Shown: one piece after another, positions 8,759 to 18,154 of the stretch | Layout: every line of letters starts with the position of its first letter | Position numbering within the stretch: the first letter of the stretch is position 1 | Assembly (NCBI RefSeq): GCF_000215105.1 | Contig: NC_015588.1 | Location: 1,984,001-2,048,000 of the forward strand | Length of the DNA: 64,000 nucleotides | DNA from: Isoptericola variabilis 225 | Lineage (GTDB): Bacteria > Actinomycetota > Actinomycetes > Actinomycetales > Cellulomonadaceae | Direction: 5' to 3' | Program-made: the position numbers and the translations under genes | Notes under the pieces: model-generated | Databases searched by the model: none | What the model saw: only the letters and a program-made list of their open reading frames with translations | What the model was told of the DNA's origin: nothing

Positions 8759-9831
8759 GCGACCCTCCCGGCGGCGACCGACCCGGCCGAGCGCGTGAGC
8801 GCCCGGTTGATGCGCGAGGGCCACAGCGGCCCGCCGTAGACGAAGCCCGTGTACCCCTGGGTGAGGTCCGCGCCGGCCCGGACGTACGCGCGCACGTCGT
8901 CGGCGCACGTGATGCCGCCGACGCCGATGATCACGGGGCCCTCGCCGAGCCGCTCGCGCAGCCGGCGCACGACCTGCAGGCCGCGCTCGCGCAGGGGCGG
9001 GCCGGACAACCCTCCGGGGCCGCGGTCGTGGCCGATCGTCGTGTTCACCGCGACGACGCCGTCGAGCTCGAGGTCCGCGACGAGGTCGGCCACCGCGTCG
9101 ACGTCCTCGTCCGCGAGGTCGGGGGCGATCTTGACGAGCAGCGGCGTCCGCCGCAGCCCCAGGTCCGACGTCGCCACGTCGGCCGCGGCGCGCGTGGCCT
9201 CGAGGATCGGCCGCAGCTCGGCGGTCGTCTGCAGGTCCCGCAGGCCCGGGGTGTTGGGGGACGACACGTTGACGACGAGGTAGTCGGCCCAGGGTGCGAG
9301 CAGCCGCGCGCACGCGGCGTAGTCGTCCGCGGCGCGGTCGGCCGGCGTCGTCTTGTTCTTGCCGATGTTCGCGCCGACGACGGCGGCACGCCCGGCGCGC
9401 GTCGAGCGCAGCCGGCGCAGCCTGGCGGCGGCCGCCTCGGCGCCCTCGTTGTTGAACCCCATGCGGTTGCGCAGGCCCTGCAGGTCGAGCTCGCGCCACA
9501 TGCGGGGCGCGTCGTTTCCGGGCTGGGGCCGGGGCGTCACGGTGCCGACCTCGACGAACCCGAAGCCGAGCATCGTCAGCCCGAGGACGGCCCGCGCGTT
9601 CTTGTCGAACCCGCCGGCGAGGCCGAACGGCGCGGGCACGGTGCGCCCGAACGCGCGGACGCTGCCGGGCCCGGCGGCCCGGCCGAGGTACGGCGCGAGC
9701 GCGCCCTGGACGACGTCGCGCAGCACGGGCACGCGGCCCGCCGCGGCGATGAGCGCGAAGGCGCGCTCGTGCGCGACCTCCGGGTCCATGCGCCGGAAGA
9801 CGGCGTCGAACAGCAGCCGGTACGGGGTCAT
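8755..9831 (-). CDS. pyrD: Dihydroorotate dehydrogenase (quinone), class 2
   Basis: The 358-residue enzyme oxidises dihydroorotate to orotate in pyrimidine synthesis, passing electrons to menaquinone at the membrane. Visible motifs are [11 protein letters not shown] (FMN/substrate lysine), [34 protein letters not shown] with the class 2 catalytic serine, NTTIGHDR, and the phosphate-binding [11 protein letters not shown]. Length and the N-terminal helical extension fit class 2. Both junctions overlap their neighbours: ATGA upstream and GTGA downstream. Confidence 0.96.
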   Translation of the reverse strand: MTPYRLLFDAVFRRMDPEVAHERAFALIAAAGRVPVLRDVVQGALAPYLGRAAGPGSVRAFGRTVPAPFGLAGGFDKNARAVLGLTMLGFGFVEVGTVTPRPQPGNDAPRMWRELDLQGLRNRMGFNNEGAEAAAARLRRLRSTRAGRAAVVGANIGKNKTTPADRAADDYAACARLLAPWADYLVVNVSSPNTPGLRDLQTTAELRPILEATRAAADVATSDLGLRRTPLLVKIAPDLADEDVDAVADLVADLELDGVVAVNTTIGHDRGPGGLSGPPLRERGLQVVRRLRERLGEGPVIIGVGGITCADDVRAYVRAGADLTQGYTGFVYGGPLWPSRINRALTRSAGSVAAGRVA

Positions 9832-10277
9832 GAGGCCTCGCTCTCGGTTCCGGGTTCGCCGCCGGACCGGGTGCGCCACAGCCACCAGATGCCGACGAAG
9901 GGCAGGACGAGCGGGACAAAACCGTACCCCTGACCGTAGACGGACCACACCGTCGCGTCGGGGTACGCCTGCGGCTGGAGCAGCGAGTCGGTGCCCACGG
10001 CCAGCACGCCGACGGCCTCGACGACGACGGCGCCCCACGCGACCGCCCGCCAGGGTCGGGTGCCCCGCGCCAGCGCGACCGTGGCCACCGCGTACACGAC
10101 CGCGGCCAGCGCCGACAGGGAGTACGGCAGCGGCGCCTCGGAGAAGCGCTGCGTGATCTGGTACGCCGACCGGGCCAGGGCCGCGAGGGCCAGCACGCCG
10201 TAGACCGCGACCAGGAGGCGGCCGAAGCCCGACCCCGTCCGCCGGGGCACGCGCGGTGCCGTCGTCGCGCCGCTCAT
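9828..10277 (-). CDS. Conserved integral membrane protein
   Basis: The 149-residue protein has four hydrophobic segments (around residues 20-40, 50-70, 78-98 and 118-135), a basic N-terminus and an acidic C-terminal tail. No enzyme motif is seen. Similar four-helix proteins often sit directly upstream of pyrD in actinobacteria. It overlaps both neighbours by ATGA junctions, so translation is coupled through the operon. Confidence 0.75.
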   Translation of the reverse strand: MSGATTAPRVPRRTGSGFGRLLVAVYGVLALAALARSAYQITQRFSEAPLPYSLSALAAVVYAVATVALARGTRPWRAVAWGAVVVEAVGVLAVGTDSLLQPQAYPDATVWSVYGQGYGFVPLVLPFVGIWWLWRTRSGGEPGTESEAS

Positions 10278-10636
10278 GCCGCCGCCCCCCAGATCTGCCA
10301 CAGGCGCCACTCGAGGAACGCGACCGTCACGGCGGCCACCAGGAGCACCACGGACGACCACTTCGTCCGCTCCGCGAACGCCCAGACGGCCGCGATCGGC
10401 AGCACGATCGCCGCGGTCACGAGGTAGCCCCAGAAGAGCGGCCCGTCGACCGGGTGGTCGGTCGTGGCCTGCTGGATCCCGGCGACGACCGCCTGCACGA
10501 GCAGCACCGCCTCGATCGCGGCGGCGCCGAAGAGCTGCTTGAGGATGACGGCGCGGTCGCGGACCACGAACCACAGGGCCCACCCGGCGAGCGCCGCGCA
10601 CAGCACGAGCGCGAGGATCAGGAGGGGAAGGAGCAC
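10274..10636 (-). CDS. Conserved small integral membrane protein
   Basis: This 120-residue product is mostly hydrophobic, with four predicted membrane helices and the segment DGPLFWGYLVTAAIVLPIA. It is the first gene of the operon ending at 8549. There is no Shine-Dalgarno; TAGTCT lies 6 nt before the GTG, suggesting a leaderless operon mRNA. Function is unknown; the DHPVDGPLFWGYL signature is typical of uncharacterised actinobacterial proteins of this size. Confidence 0.72.
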   Translation of the reverse strand: MLLPLLILALVLCAALAGWALWFVVRDRAVILKQLFGAAAIEAVLLVQAVVAGIQQATTDHPVDGPLFWGYLVTAAIVLPIAAVWAFAERTKWSSVVLLVAAVTVAFLEWRLWQIWGAAA

Positions 10637-10659
10637 GCCCGCAGACTACCGGCAGCGCG

Positions 10660-10763
10660 TGTCAGAAAGGTGATGGGCTCCAGCCCACCGAGCTTCTGAC
10701 CACCGAGGTGGCCTCTCGCGCTGTCAGAAAGGTGGTGGGCTGGAGCCCATCACCTTTCTGACA
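10660..10763. repeat. Nested palindromic repeat between two divergent promoters
   Basis: Two copies of a TGTCAGAAAGG-bounded hairpin (10660-10700 and 10722-10763) are arranged so that 10660-10689 is the exact 30-bp reverse complement of 10734-10763. The second copy also folds on itself. Unlike the similar hairpins at 1328 and 3454 it lies between divergent gene starts, not after stop codons, so simple termination does not explain it. Confidence 0.85.
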
Positions 10764-10775
10764 CCGGGGTGCCGA

Positions 10776-10788
10776 TAGCATCGGGTCC
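10776..10788 (+). promoter_or_regulatory. Leaderless-type -10 of pepA
   Basis: TAGCAT (10776-10781) is followed after 7 nt by the GTG of pepA, with no Shine-Dalgarno. The expected -35 position falls inside the right arm of the nested palindrome, so the repeat may influence this promoter. Confidence 0.5.
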
Positions 10789-12288
10789 GTGGCTGACCTC
10801 ACGCTCTCCGGCAAGAACCCGACCTCCGTCACGGCCGACGCGCTCGTCGTCGGGACCTGCTCCACGTCCGACGGCGTCGCCGTCGTCGCGGACCAGCTCC
10901 CGGCCGACCTCGTGCGCCAGGTCGAGACCCTCGCCCCGCGCCTCGGCGTCACCGGCGCCGTCGACGAGGTGCGCACGCTCCCCGCCGACCGCGGCGTCAA
11001 GGCCGACGTCGTCGTGCTCACCGGGCTGGGCGAGCGCCGCGAGGACGGCACCTTCGCACCCGAGACGCTGCGCCGCGCCGCGGGTGCGGCGATCCGGTCG
11101 CTCGCCGGCACCGAGTCCGTCGCCGTCGCGCTGCCCGCCGTCGACGAGGACGAGCTCGCCGCCGTCGCGGAGGGCGCCCTGCTCGGCGCGTACGCGTTCA
11201 CGCGGTACCGCGGCGAGGGCGCGGACGCCAAGAAGCCCGTCGAGCGCATCGAGCTCGTCTCCTCGTTCGCGCGCTCGGCCCGCGCCAAGGCCGCGGTCGC
11301 GCGTGCCGAGGTGCTCGCCGCGGCGGTCCACGGCACGCGCGACCTCGTCAACATGCCGCCGAACGACCTGTACCCGGCGGCGTTCGCGGACGCGGCGCGG
11401 GCCGCGGTCAAGGACCTCGGCGTCAAGGGCGTCAAGGTGACCGTGCTCGACGAGAAGCAGCTCGCCGCGGGCGGCTACGGCGGTCTCGTGGGCGTGGGCC
11501 AGGGCTCCGCGCGCGGACCGCGCCTCGTCAAGGTGTCGTACTCGCCCGCGAAGGCCGCGACGAGGGTCGCGATCGTGGGCAAGGGCATCACCTTCGACAC
11601 CGGCGGCATCTCGCTCAAGCCGCCGGCCGGCATGCCGGCCATGAAGTCCGACATGGCGGGCGCCGCGGCGACCCTGCACACCGTGCTCGCCGCCGCCCGG
11701 CTCGGGCTGCCGGTCGCCGTGACCGGCTACCTCTGCCTGGCCGAGAACATGCCGGGCGGCAACGCGCAGCGCCCGGCCGACGTCGTCCGCATCCGCGGCG
11801 GCAAGACGGTCGAGGTGACCAACACCGACGCCGAGGGCCGCCTGGTCATGGCCGACGGTCTCGTCTCGGCGGTCGAGGACGGTCACGACGTCGTGCTCGA
11901 CATCGCGACGCTCACCGGCGCGCAGATGGTCGCGCTCGGCAACCGCACGTCCGGCGTCATGGGCGCCGACGAGGTGCGCGACGAGGTCAAGGCAGCGGCC
12001 GACGTCGCCGGCGAGGACTTCTGGCCCATGCCGCTGCCCGCCGAGCTCAAGGAGGGGCTGAAGTCGACCGTCGCCGACATGGTGAACTCCGCGCCCGACC
12101 GCTGGGGCGGCATGCTCTTCGCGGGCCACTTCCTCTCCGAGTTCGTGGGCGACACCCCGTGGGCGCACCTCGACATCGCCGGCCCCGCCTACAACGAGAA
12201 GAGCCCGTACGGCTACACGCCGAAGGGCGGGACGGGCGTCGGCGTGCGCACGCTGCTCGCGTTCCTCGAGGGCCGCGCTCAGTCCTGA
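10789..12288 (+). CDS. pepA: Leucyl aminopeptidase (M17)
   Basis: The 499-residue cytosolic di-metal aminopeptidase removes N-terminal residues from peptides. The C-terminal catalytic domain shows GKGITFDTGGISLKP, KSDMAGAA, the family signature NTDAEGRL, which carries metal ligands, and the LTGAQMVALG substrate-pocket region. The N-terminal macro-like domain spans about residues 1-165. Length is normal. Its last 10 bp overlap the convergent methyltransferase gene. PepA neighbours the lipoate and 2-oxoglutarate dehydrogenase genes in many actinobacteria. Confidence 0.95.
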   Translation: MADLTLSGKNPTSVTADALVVGTCSTSDGVAVVADQLPADLVRQVETLAPRLGVTGAVDEVRTLPADRGVKADVVVLTGLGERREDGTFAPETLRRAAGAAIRSLAGTESVAVALPAVDEDELAAVAEGALLGAYAFTRYRGEGADAKKPVERIELVSSFARSARAKAAVARAEVLAAAVHGTRDLVNMPPNDLYPAAFADAARAAVKDLGVKGVKVTVLDEKQLAAGGYGGLVGVGQGSARGPRLVKVSYSPAKAATRVAIVGKGITFDTGGISLKPPAGMPAMKSDMAGAAATLHTVLAAARLGLPVAVTGYLCLAENMPGGNAQRPADVVRIRGGKTVEVTNTDAEGRLVMADGLVSAVEDGHDVVLDIATLTGAQMVALGNRTSGVMGADEVRDEVKAAADVAGEDFWPMPLPAELKEGLKSTVADMVNSAPDRWGGMLFAGHFLSEFVGDTPWAHLDIAGPAYNEKSPYGYTPKGGTGVGVRTLLAFLEGRAQS

Positions 12289-13034
12289 CGCCGGGCCACG
12301 GCCCAGCGCAGGGCGTTGCGCAGCACGTAGCCGCCGCCCGCGGTCCGGAAGGGCCGCGCCGCGGCGACGACCACGGGCGCGAGCTCGGCCGCCGTCGCGG
12401 GGTCCTCGCCGAAGAGGACCCCGCGCACGAGCTCGTCGCCGTCGCGCGCGGTCCACGGCGCGTCCACGAGTCCGGACGCGACGACGTCGAGGCCCGCCTC
12501 CCCGAGGACCGCCTCGAGGCCGCCCGGCAGCCGCAGCTCGCCGTCCGGCGGCACCTCGTCGTCGTGCGCCGCGGCGACGGCACGCTCGACCACGTCGAGG
12601 TCGTTGCGGGCTCCCTCGGCCCAGCCGGCGACGGCCACCGCGCCGCCGGGCACGAGGACCCGGGTGGCCTCGGCCAGCGCGTCGAGCACGTCGTCGGCGA
12701 ACGCCAGGGCGTTGACGGCCACGACGACGTCGACGCTCGCGTCGGGCAGCGGCAGGTGCTCGGCATCGCCGTCGCGCACGTCCGCCCCGGGGGCCCGCCG
12801 GCGTGCGGCGTCGCGCATCGCAGGCGCCGGGTCGACGCCGGTCGCCACGGCACCGAGCCGGGTCAGGTGGGCGAGCAGCTCGCCCGAGCCGCAGCCGACG
12901 TCGAGCACGCGCGTGCCGGGTCCGACGGCCGCGCTCCCGAGCATCGGCTCCCACACGGGCCGCGCGAAGGAGCCCCAGAGGGCCGACCACTCGTCGGCGA
13001 CCGCCGACCAGCGGTCCGCGCCCCCGCCGTCCAC
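12279..13034 (-). CDS. Class I SAM-dependent methyltransferase
   Basis: The 251-residue protein has a Rossmann methyltransferase core: motif I VLDVGCGSGELLAHL (about residue 44 onward), the acidic loop ATGVDPAPAM, DGDAEHLPLPDASVDVVVAVNALAF (motifs II and III) and ATRVLVPGGAVAVAGW. It is UbiE/Methyltransf_11-like and its substrate is unknown. GTG 13034 follows the upstream stop by 2 nt, so it is coupled to the 115-residue gene. The 3' end overlaps pepA by 10 bp, tail to tail. Confidence 0.85.
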   Translation of the reverse strand: MDGGGADRWSAVADEWSALWGSFARPVWEPMLGSAAVGPGTRVLDVGCGSGELLAHLTRLGAVATGVDPAPAMRDAARRRAPGADVRDGDAEHLPLPDASVDVVVAVNALAFADDVLDALAEATRVLVPGGAVAVAGWAEGARNDLDVVERAVAAAHDDEVPPDGELRLPGGLEAVLGEAGLDVVASGLVDAPWTARDGDELVRGVLFGEDPATAAELAPVVVAAARPFRTAGGGYVLRNALRWAVARRQD

Positions 13035-13036
13035 GG

Positions 13037-13384
13037 TCAGCCGCTCCGGCGTCGCTGCTGCGAGGTCCAGGTGCGCATGCGCTGCGGGTAGCCGGTGAAC
13101 CGCACGTTGTAGACCGGCACCCCGAGCGAGCGCGCGACCTCGAAGCCGGTGCGCTCGTCGGGCACGCGACGCCGGGTCCACTCGCCCGTCGTCGCGACGA
13201 GGAGGACGGTCGCGGGCGTGTGCGCGTTGGGCGGTTCGACGTACGCCTCGACGCCGACGCGCGTGCGGACGAACTCCTGCAGGTGGGCGAGCGTCTCGGC
13301 GCGCGCGCCGCGCGGGGCGGCGCCGCCGGCCTCCCGAGGACGGGAGCGGCCGAGCAGACGAGCGACGGCTGACCGCAGGGACAT
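13037..13384 (-). CDS. Conserved actinobacterial hypothetical protein next to sucB
   Basis: This 115-residue soluble protein has the segments [33 protein letters not shown] and [19 protein letters not shown] recognise it as a small protein often found beside lpd/sucB in actinobacteria, sometimes labelled oxidoreductase without evidence; no catalytic motif is visible. It overlaps or abuts the downstream methyltransferase gene and is divergent from sucB. Confidence 0.7.
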   Translation of the reverse strand: MSLRSAVARLLGRSRPREAGGAAPRGARAETLAHLQEFVRTRVGVEAYVEPPNAHTPATVLLVATTGEWTRRRVPDERTGFEVARSLGVPVYNVRFTGYPQRMRTWTSQQRRRSG

Positions 13385-13573
13385 GCCGCGAGACTACCGC
13401 CGGTGTACGCACCGTCACACGAGACGACCGGTGGTTCCGATTGGGGAGGAGACCACGAAAGTGACAAGATGACACGCAGCGACCCGCAAGCGGCACCCGG
13501 AGAGGCCCTGACGGCACGCGCCGCCAGCCTCTGCACGTCGCCTGATCTACCGACGAAGGAGACCCCACAGGTC

Positions 13574-15415
13574 ATGTCTGAGAACGTGCAGATGCCTGCA
13601 CTCGGCGAGTCCGTCACCGAGGGCACCGTCACCCGTTGGCTCAAGCAGGTCGGCGACACCGTCGAGGTCGACGAGCCCCTGCTCGAGGTCTCCACCGACA
13701 AGGTCGACACCGAGATCCCCTCGCCCGTCGCTGGCGTGCTCGAGCAGATCCTCGTCGAGGAGGACGAGACGGTCGAGGTCGGCGCCGACCTCGCGGTCAT
13801 CGGCGACGGCTCCGGCGCGGGCGGCGGCGAGGCCGCCCCGGCCGCCGAGCCCGCGGCCGAGGAGCAGGCGCCGGCCGAGGAGCCCGCGGAGGAGCCCGCC
13901 GAGCAGAAGCAGGCCGAGGTCCCGGCCGCCGAGGCGGCGCCCGGCCCGGCCGCGGCCGCGCAGGAGGACTCCGGCGCCCAGGGCGGCTCGCAGGGCGGCG
14001 GCGAGGGCACCGAGGTCACGCTGCCCGCGCTGGGCGAGTCCGTCACCGAGGGCACCGTCACGCGCTGGCTCAAGCAGGTCGGCGACACGGTCGAGGTCGA
14101 CGAGCCGCTGCTCGAGGTCTCGACGGACAAGGTCGACACCGAGATCCCCTCGCCGGTCGCCGGCACGCTCCAGGAGATCCGCGTCGCCGAGGACGAGACG
14201 GTCGAGGTCGGCGCCGTGCTCGCGGTCGTCGGCTCCGGGGCCGGCGCACCGGCGAAGGCCGAGGCGCCCGCGGCCGAGCCCGTCGGCGCTCCCGAGCCCG
14301 CCCCGACGCCGGAGCCGGAGCCCGAGCCCGAGCCCGCCCCGCAGGCCGAGGCTCCGGCCGCGCCGGAGCAGCCCGCCGAGCCCCAGAAGCCGGCGGCCGA
14401 GCCGGCGAAGCCCGCACCCGCGGCGCCCGCCGCACCGGCCGCGCAGGAGAAGCCGGCGGCCCAGGCCGGCGGCAAGTCCTCGTACCTCACGCCGCTCGTG
14501 CGCAAGCTCGCGGCCGAGAAGGGCGTCGACGTCGCCTCCATCCAGGGCACCGGCGTCGGCGGCCGCATCCGCAAGGAGGACGTCCTGGCGGCGGCGGAGA
14601 AGGCCGCGCAGGCCCAGGCGCCCGCCGCCGCTGCCGCTCCGGCCGGCGGTGCTCCTGCCGCCAAGGCGCCGAGCATCCCCGAGCCGTCGCCGCTGCGCGG
14701 CACGACCGAGAAGATGTCGCGCCTGCGCAAGATCGTGGCCGAGCGCATGGTCGAGGCCCTGCACACGCAGGCCCAGCTCACCACGGTCGTCGAGGTCGAC
14801 GTCACCAAGGTCGCCAAGCTCCGCGCGAAGGCGAAGGAGTCGTTCAAGGCGCGCGAGGGCGCGAACCTCACGTTCCTGCCCTTCTACACGCTCGCGGCGG
14901 TCGAGGCGCTCAAGGCGTTCCCGAAGATCAACGCGTCGATCGACCCCGAGAAGGGCGAGATCACGTACCACGGCTCGGAGAACGTGGGCATCGCGGTCGA
15001 CACCGAGCGCGGCCTGGTCGTCCCGGTCATCAAGAACGCGGGCGACCTCAACCTGGCCGGCATCGCCCGCCAGATCGCCGACCTCGCCTCGCGGACCCGC
15101 GCCAACAAGGTGGGCCCGGACGAGCTGAGCGGCGCGACGTTCACCATCACCAACACCGGCTCGGGCGGCGCGCTCATCGACACGCCGATCGTCCCGGTCG
15201 GTCAGGTCGCGATCCTCGGCACCGGCACGATCACGAAGAAGCCCGTGGTCGTCACGCAGCCCGACGGCGAGGAGACCATCGCGATCCGCCAGATGGCGTA
15301 CCTGTTCCTCTCCTACGACCACCGGCTGGTCGACGGCGCCGACGCGGCCCGGTTCCTCACGGCGGTCAAGGCCCGCATCGAGGAGGGCGCGTTCGAGTCC
15401 GAGGTCGGCCTCTGA
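13574..15415 (+). CDS. sucB: 2-oxoglutarate dehydrogenase E2 (dihydrolipoamide succinyltransferase) with two lipoyl domains
   Basis: The 613-residue E2 protein contains two lipoyl domains (lipoyl-lysines Lys43 and Lys186 in [12 protein letters not shown]), Ala/Pro/Glu-rich linkers, a peripheral subunit-binding domain near residues 305-340 ([16 protein letters not shown]) and a C-terminal acyltransferase domain ending in [14 protein letters not shown] with the active-site His and Asp. It transfers acyl groups from lipoate to CoA. In actinobacteria such proteins can serve pyruvate and 2-oxoglutarate complexes together. Start ATG 13574 has AAGGAG at 13555-13560. lipB and lipA, which supply its cofactor, follow 6 kb downstream. 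Confidence 0.93.
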   Translation: MSENVQMPALGESVTEGTVTRWLKQVGDTVEVDEPLLEVSTDKVDTEIPSPVAGVLEQILVEEDETVEVGADLAVIGDGSGAGGGEAAPAAEPAAEEQAPAEEPAEEPAEQKQAEVPAAEAAPGPAAAAQEDSGAQGGSQGGGEGTEVTLPALGESVTEGTVTRWLKQVGDTVEVDEPLLEVSTDKVDTEIPSPVAGTLQEIRVAEDETVEVGAVLAVVGSGAGAPAKAEAPAAEPVGAPEPAPTPEPEPEPEPAPQAEAPAAPEQPAEPQKPAAEPAKPAPAAPAAPAAQEKPAAQAGGKSSYLTPLVRKLAAEKGVDVASIQGTGVGGRIRKEDVLAAAEKAAQAQAPAAAAAPAGGAPAAKAPSIPEPSPLRGTTEKMSRLRKIVAERMVEALHTQAQLTTVVEVDVTKVAKLRAKAKESFKAREGANLTFLPFYTLAAVEALKAFPKINASIDPEKGEITYHGSENVGIAVDTERGLVVPVIKNAGDLNLAGIARQIADLASRTRANKVGPDELSGATFTITNTGSGGALIDTPIVPVGQVAILGTGTITKKPVVVTQPDGEETIAIRQMAYLFLSYDHRLVDGADAARFLTAVKARIEEGAFESEVGL

Positions 15416-15432
15416 CGCTCGCCCCGCGCCAC

Positions 15433-15472
15433 CGCCGAGGGCGTCCCGGCACGTGCCGGGGCGCCCTCGGCG
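15433..15472 (+). terminator. Hairpin after sucB
   Basis: Outer 11-bp arms (15433-15443 and 15462-15472) enclose an inner CCCGGCAC/GTGCCGGG stem, 17 bp after the sucB stop and just before the convergent gene end, so it probably terminates from both sides. Confidence 0.75.
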
Positions 15473-15481
15473 CGTCCGGGC

Positions 15482-16897
15482 TCAGGCGACCTCCTCGACG
15501 CGCCAGCCGTCCGGCGTCCACACGAGCGTGAGCGTCGCCGTGCGGGACTCGGCCGCGCCGCCCGCCCCCTCCTCGACCGTGTAGGTGACGGTCACCTCGG
15601 CCCGGTGGGTCGCGGGCCGTCCGACCACCTCGGCGTCGTGCACGACGGCGGTCGCGCCGGCGCGCGCGTCGGGCCCGGCCGCGAGCCGCGCGGCCAGGGC
15701 CTGGTCCGCGGCGAGCGCGGGCGACCCGGGGGCGCCGACCCCGAGGAGCGCGTCGGGCTCGAGGCCCGGCGTCACGAGCAGCTCGACGCGTCGGCGCGTG
15801 AGCTCGGCCGCGGCGCCCGCCGGGTCGGTGAGCACCCGGGTGGGGTCGGCGGGCTCGGACGCGGCGCCGGCCGAGGGCGACGTTGCGGGCGACGGTGCCG
15901 ACGACGGGGCCGACGACGACGCTGCCACGGGCACCGCCACCGCGTCCGCCCCGGCGACGCCGCCCGGGGCGTGCTGCGGCGCGCGGACGACGAGTCCGGC
16001 GGTCGCGAGCACCGCGACGCCGGCGACCACGGCCGCCGCGACGCCGGCGGTGCGCACCACCGGCCGTGCCGGCCCGGCACCCGCGCGCCCGCTTCGCCGC
16101 ACGCCGCTCCGCCGCACGCCGCCACCCCGGGCGCCGCTTCCCCGCATGCCGTCACCCCGGCCACGACCCGCGCGCGACGGCACCGGCACCGCCCGCCCCG
16201 CCGTCGTGCCCGCGAAGGCGCGCCGGCGGGCTGCCGGCTCCCCCGCGGCCGCGCGCCGCGCCGGGCGCAGCCCCGCGAGCGAGGCGGCTGCGAGCGCCGC
16301 CGGCTCGGGCAGCCGGACCGGCTCCGGCTCGACCGCGTCGTGGGCCCACGCGGCGAGCGTGCCGGCCTCGGGGCGGACCCGGGGGTCGGGCGCGAGGGCG
16401 GCGGCCAGCACCGCGCGCAGGGCGGTCGCCGCCTCGCCGTCGTGCGCCCCGACGAGCTCCTCGACGAGCCGCGCCGCCGCGTGCACGTCGTCGGCGGGCG
16501 ACCCGCCCGGCGGAGCAGGCTCGAGCCGCGGGCGCAGGCGGGGCGACCCGTCGGCGGCGAGCACGACGTCGTCGGGGCTCAGCGGCCCGTGGACGAGCCC
16601 GGCGTCGTGCAGCGCGGCGAGACCCTGCGCGACGACGACGAGCACGCCCGCGGCCTCGGCCGGGCCGACGGCGCCGCGCACCGCGAGCACCGTCGCGAGG
16701 TCGGCGGCCTCGCCGGCCCCGCGCCGGATCTCGAGCACCCCGTCGGGGCGCACGTCGGCGCCGACGACCGGCACGAGCCGGGGGTCGCTCACGCCGCAGA
16801 GCAGACGGACGCGGGCCACCAGCGCGTCGCGCGCGGCGGCGTCGGCGGGGACGGGGATCTCGAGGACGGTCGCGTCGGCCACGGCCCTATCGAACAC
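15482..16897 (-). CDS. Membrane-anchored kinase-like protein with degenerate catalytic loop
   Basis: The 471-residue protein has an N-terminal region resembling a Ser/Thr kinase fold without a clear glycine loop, with LAALHDAGLVHGPLSPDDVVLAADG in place of the HRDLKPxN catalytic loop, so the Asp/Lys pair is replaced by GPLS. A basic, Gly/Arg-repeated linker follows (GVRRSGVRRSG), then a single membrane helix near residues 285-310 and an extracytoplasmic domain of about 140 residues after a Ser/Pro linker. This is a pseudokinase-type receptor layout. The start could be GTG 16897 or GTG 16882. Function is unknown; regulation of cell-wall processes by analogy is only a guess. Confidence 0.7.
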   Translation of the reverse strand: MFDRAVADATVLEIPVPADAAARDALVARVRLLCGVSDPRLVPVVGADVRPDGVLEIRRGAGEAADLATVLAVRGAVGPAEAAGVLVVVAQGLAALHDAGLVHGPLSPDDVVLAADGSPRLRPRLEPAPPGGSPADDVHAAARLVEELVGAHDGEAATALRAVLAAALAPDPRVRPEAGTLAAWAHDAVEPEPVRLPEPAALAAASLAGLRPARRAAAGEPAARRRAFAGTTAGRAVPVPSRAGRGRGDGMRGSGARGGGVRRSGVRRSGRAGAGPARPVVRTAGVAAAVVAGVAVLATAGLVVRAPQHAPGGVAGADAVAVPVAASSSAPSSAPSPATSPSAGAASEPADPTRVLTDPAGAAAELTRRRVELLVTPGLEPDALLGVGAPGSPALAADQALAARLAAGPDARAGATAVVHDAEVVGRPATHRAEVTVTYTVEEGAGGAAESRTATLTLVWTPDGWRVEEVA

Positions 16898-16938
16898 CGC
16901 AGGCCGGCCCGCCCGCCGCGGTCATCCACAGGCCCCGG

Positions 16939-17985
16939 TCAGAGCGCGACGCGGCGCCCCTCGCGCGCCGCGACGCGCGCCGCGTCGAGCACCTCGGCGG
17001 TGCGCACGGCGTCGTGCGGGTCCACCGGCGCGGGCGTCTCGCCGCGCAGCCACGGGCCCAGCGCGCGGTAGAAGTCGGCGTGCCCGCCGGGTGCGGCCGG
17101 CACCGGCGTGCGGTCGCGCCCGCGCGTGAGCCAGCCCAGCGTGCCCTCAGGCGCCCCGTCGTCGAGCACCTCGAGCGGCGAGGCGTCCTCCTCGAACGTC
17201 GTCACGAGGTAGGCGCCCCCGGACCCGAGCACGCGCGTGCGAGGCCCCGGCGCGCCGACGACCGAGCCCGCCCACAGCCGCGACACGACCGCACGCGGGC
17301 TCGCGGCGAGGCCGCCGCCCGGCTCGTGCTCGAGCACGAGGAAGACGTCGTCCTCCGTCGGGGTGGTCAGCGCGCGGGTCTGCGCCCACACCGAGGTCAC
17401 GCGGCCGAACAGCCGGGTCGCGGAGTCCACCAGGTGCGGCCCGAGGTCGAGCAGCAGCCCGCCGCCCGTGGGGTCGTTCTCCTTCCACCGCTGCCGCGGC
17501 GTCGGGCGCCAGCGCTCCCAGTGCCGCTCGAACGTGTGCACGTCACCGAGCTCGCCGCGCCCGATGAGCGCCTGGAGCGTGAGCTGCTCGGGGTCCCAGC
17601 GGCGGTTGTGGAACACGGTGAACGGCGTGCCGGTGCGCTCCGCCTCGGCGACGACGGCGCGCGCCTCGTGCGCGTCAACGCCGATCGGCTTGTCGAGGAC
17701 GAACGGCACGCCGGCCCGGGCGAGGGCGGCCGCGTGCGTCGCGTGCAGCGCCGTCGGGCTCGCCACGACGACGACGTCGTACGCCGCGCGGAGGGCGACG
17801 AGCGCCTCGACGTCGTCCACGAGCCGCGCGCCCGGCCAGTCGCCGGCCGCCTGCGTGCGGCGCCCCGGGTCCCGCGTGAGGACCGCGGTGACGGTCAGCC
17901 CCGCCTCCCGCACCAGCCGGGCGTGGATCTGCCGCCCCGCTCCCCCGTACCCGACGATCGCCACCCGCACGTGTCCCGTGACCAT
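16939..17985 (-). CDS. Gfo/Idh/MocA family oxidoreductase
   Basis: The 348-residue protein has an N-terminal NAD(P)-binding Rossmann motif VAIVGYGGAGRQIHARL, the family lysine in VLDKPIGVDAHEA (about residue 97), and a C-terminal alpha/beta domain with GGGLLLDLGPHLVDSATRLFG. Such enzymes oxidise or reduce sugars and inositols; the substrate here is unknown. ATG 17985 is chosen because it gives the usual short N-terminus before the Rossmann motif; an ATG at 18000 is also in frame. Confidence 0.88.
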   Translation of the reverse strand: MVTGHVRVAIVGYGGAGRQIHARLVREAGLTVTAVLTRDPGRRTQAAGDWPGARLVDDVEALVALRAAYDVVVVASPTALHATHAAALARAGVPFVLDKPIGVDAHEARAVVAEAERTGTPFTVFHNRRWDPEQLTLQALIGRGELGDVHTFERHWERWRPTPRQRWKENDPTGGGLLLDLGPHLVDSATRLFGRVTSVWAQTRALTTPTEDDVFLVLEHEPGGGLAASPRAVVSRLWAGSVVGAPGPRTRVLGSGGAYLVTTFEEDASPLEVLDDGAPEGTLGWLTRGRDRTPVPAAPGGHADFYRALGPWLRGETPAPVDPHDAVRTAEVLDAARVAAREGRRVAL

Positions 17986-18051
17986 GCCCCCATGGTGCAC
18001 GACGTCGGCACCGCGCCGTGGGATTGACCGTCCCGTCCGGTTCGCACGATG

Positions 18052-18080
18052 TTGACATGTTCATCACGTCTGCACCATGG
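18052..18080 (+). promoter_or_regulatory. Housekeeping-type promoter for the anchored nuclease gene
   Basis: TTGACA at 18052-18057 is followed 18 bp later by CATGGT. This predicts a transcript starting near 18088 and supports the downstream ATG at 18155 over the ATG at 18077. Confidence 0.45.
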
Positions 18081-18154
18081 TTGAGCCGAATCTGAGGATC
18101 TGCCGCCTTGCGCTGGTTTGCGCAGGCCGTCCCGACGCGGAGGTCGCACCCCCG

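Noticed and set aside
10750..14871. 1373-codon minus-strand open frame
   Set aside because: It runs antisense to pepA and sucB and through other genes; low-complexity Ser/Ala/Arg translation typical of GC-rich shadow frames.
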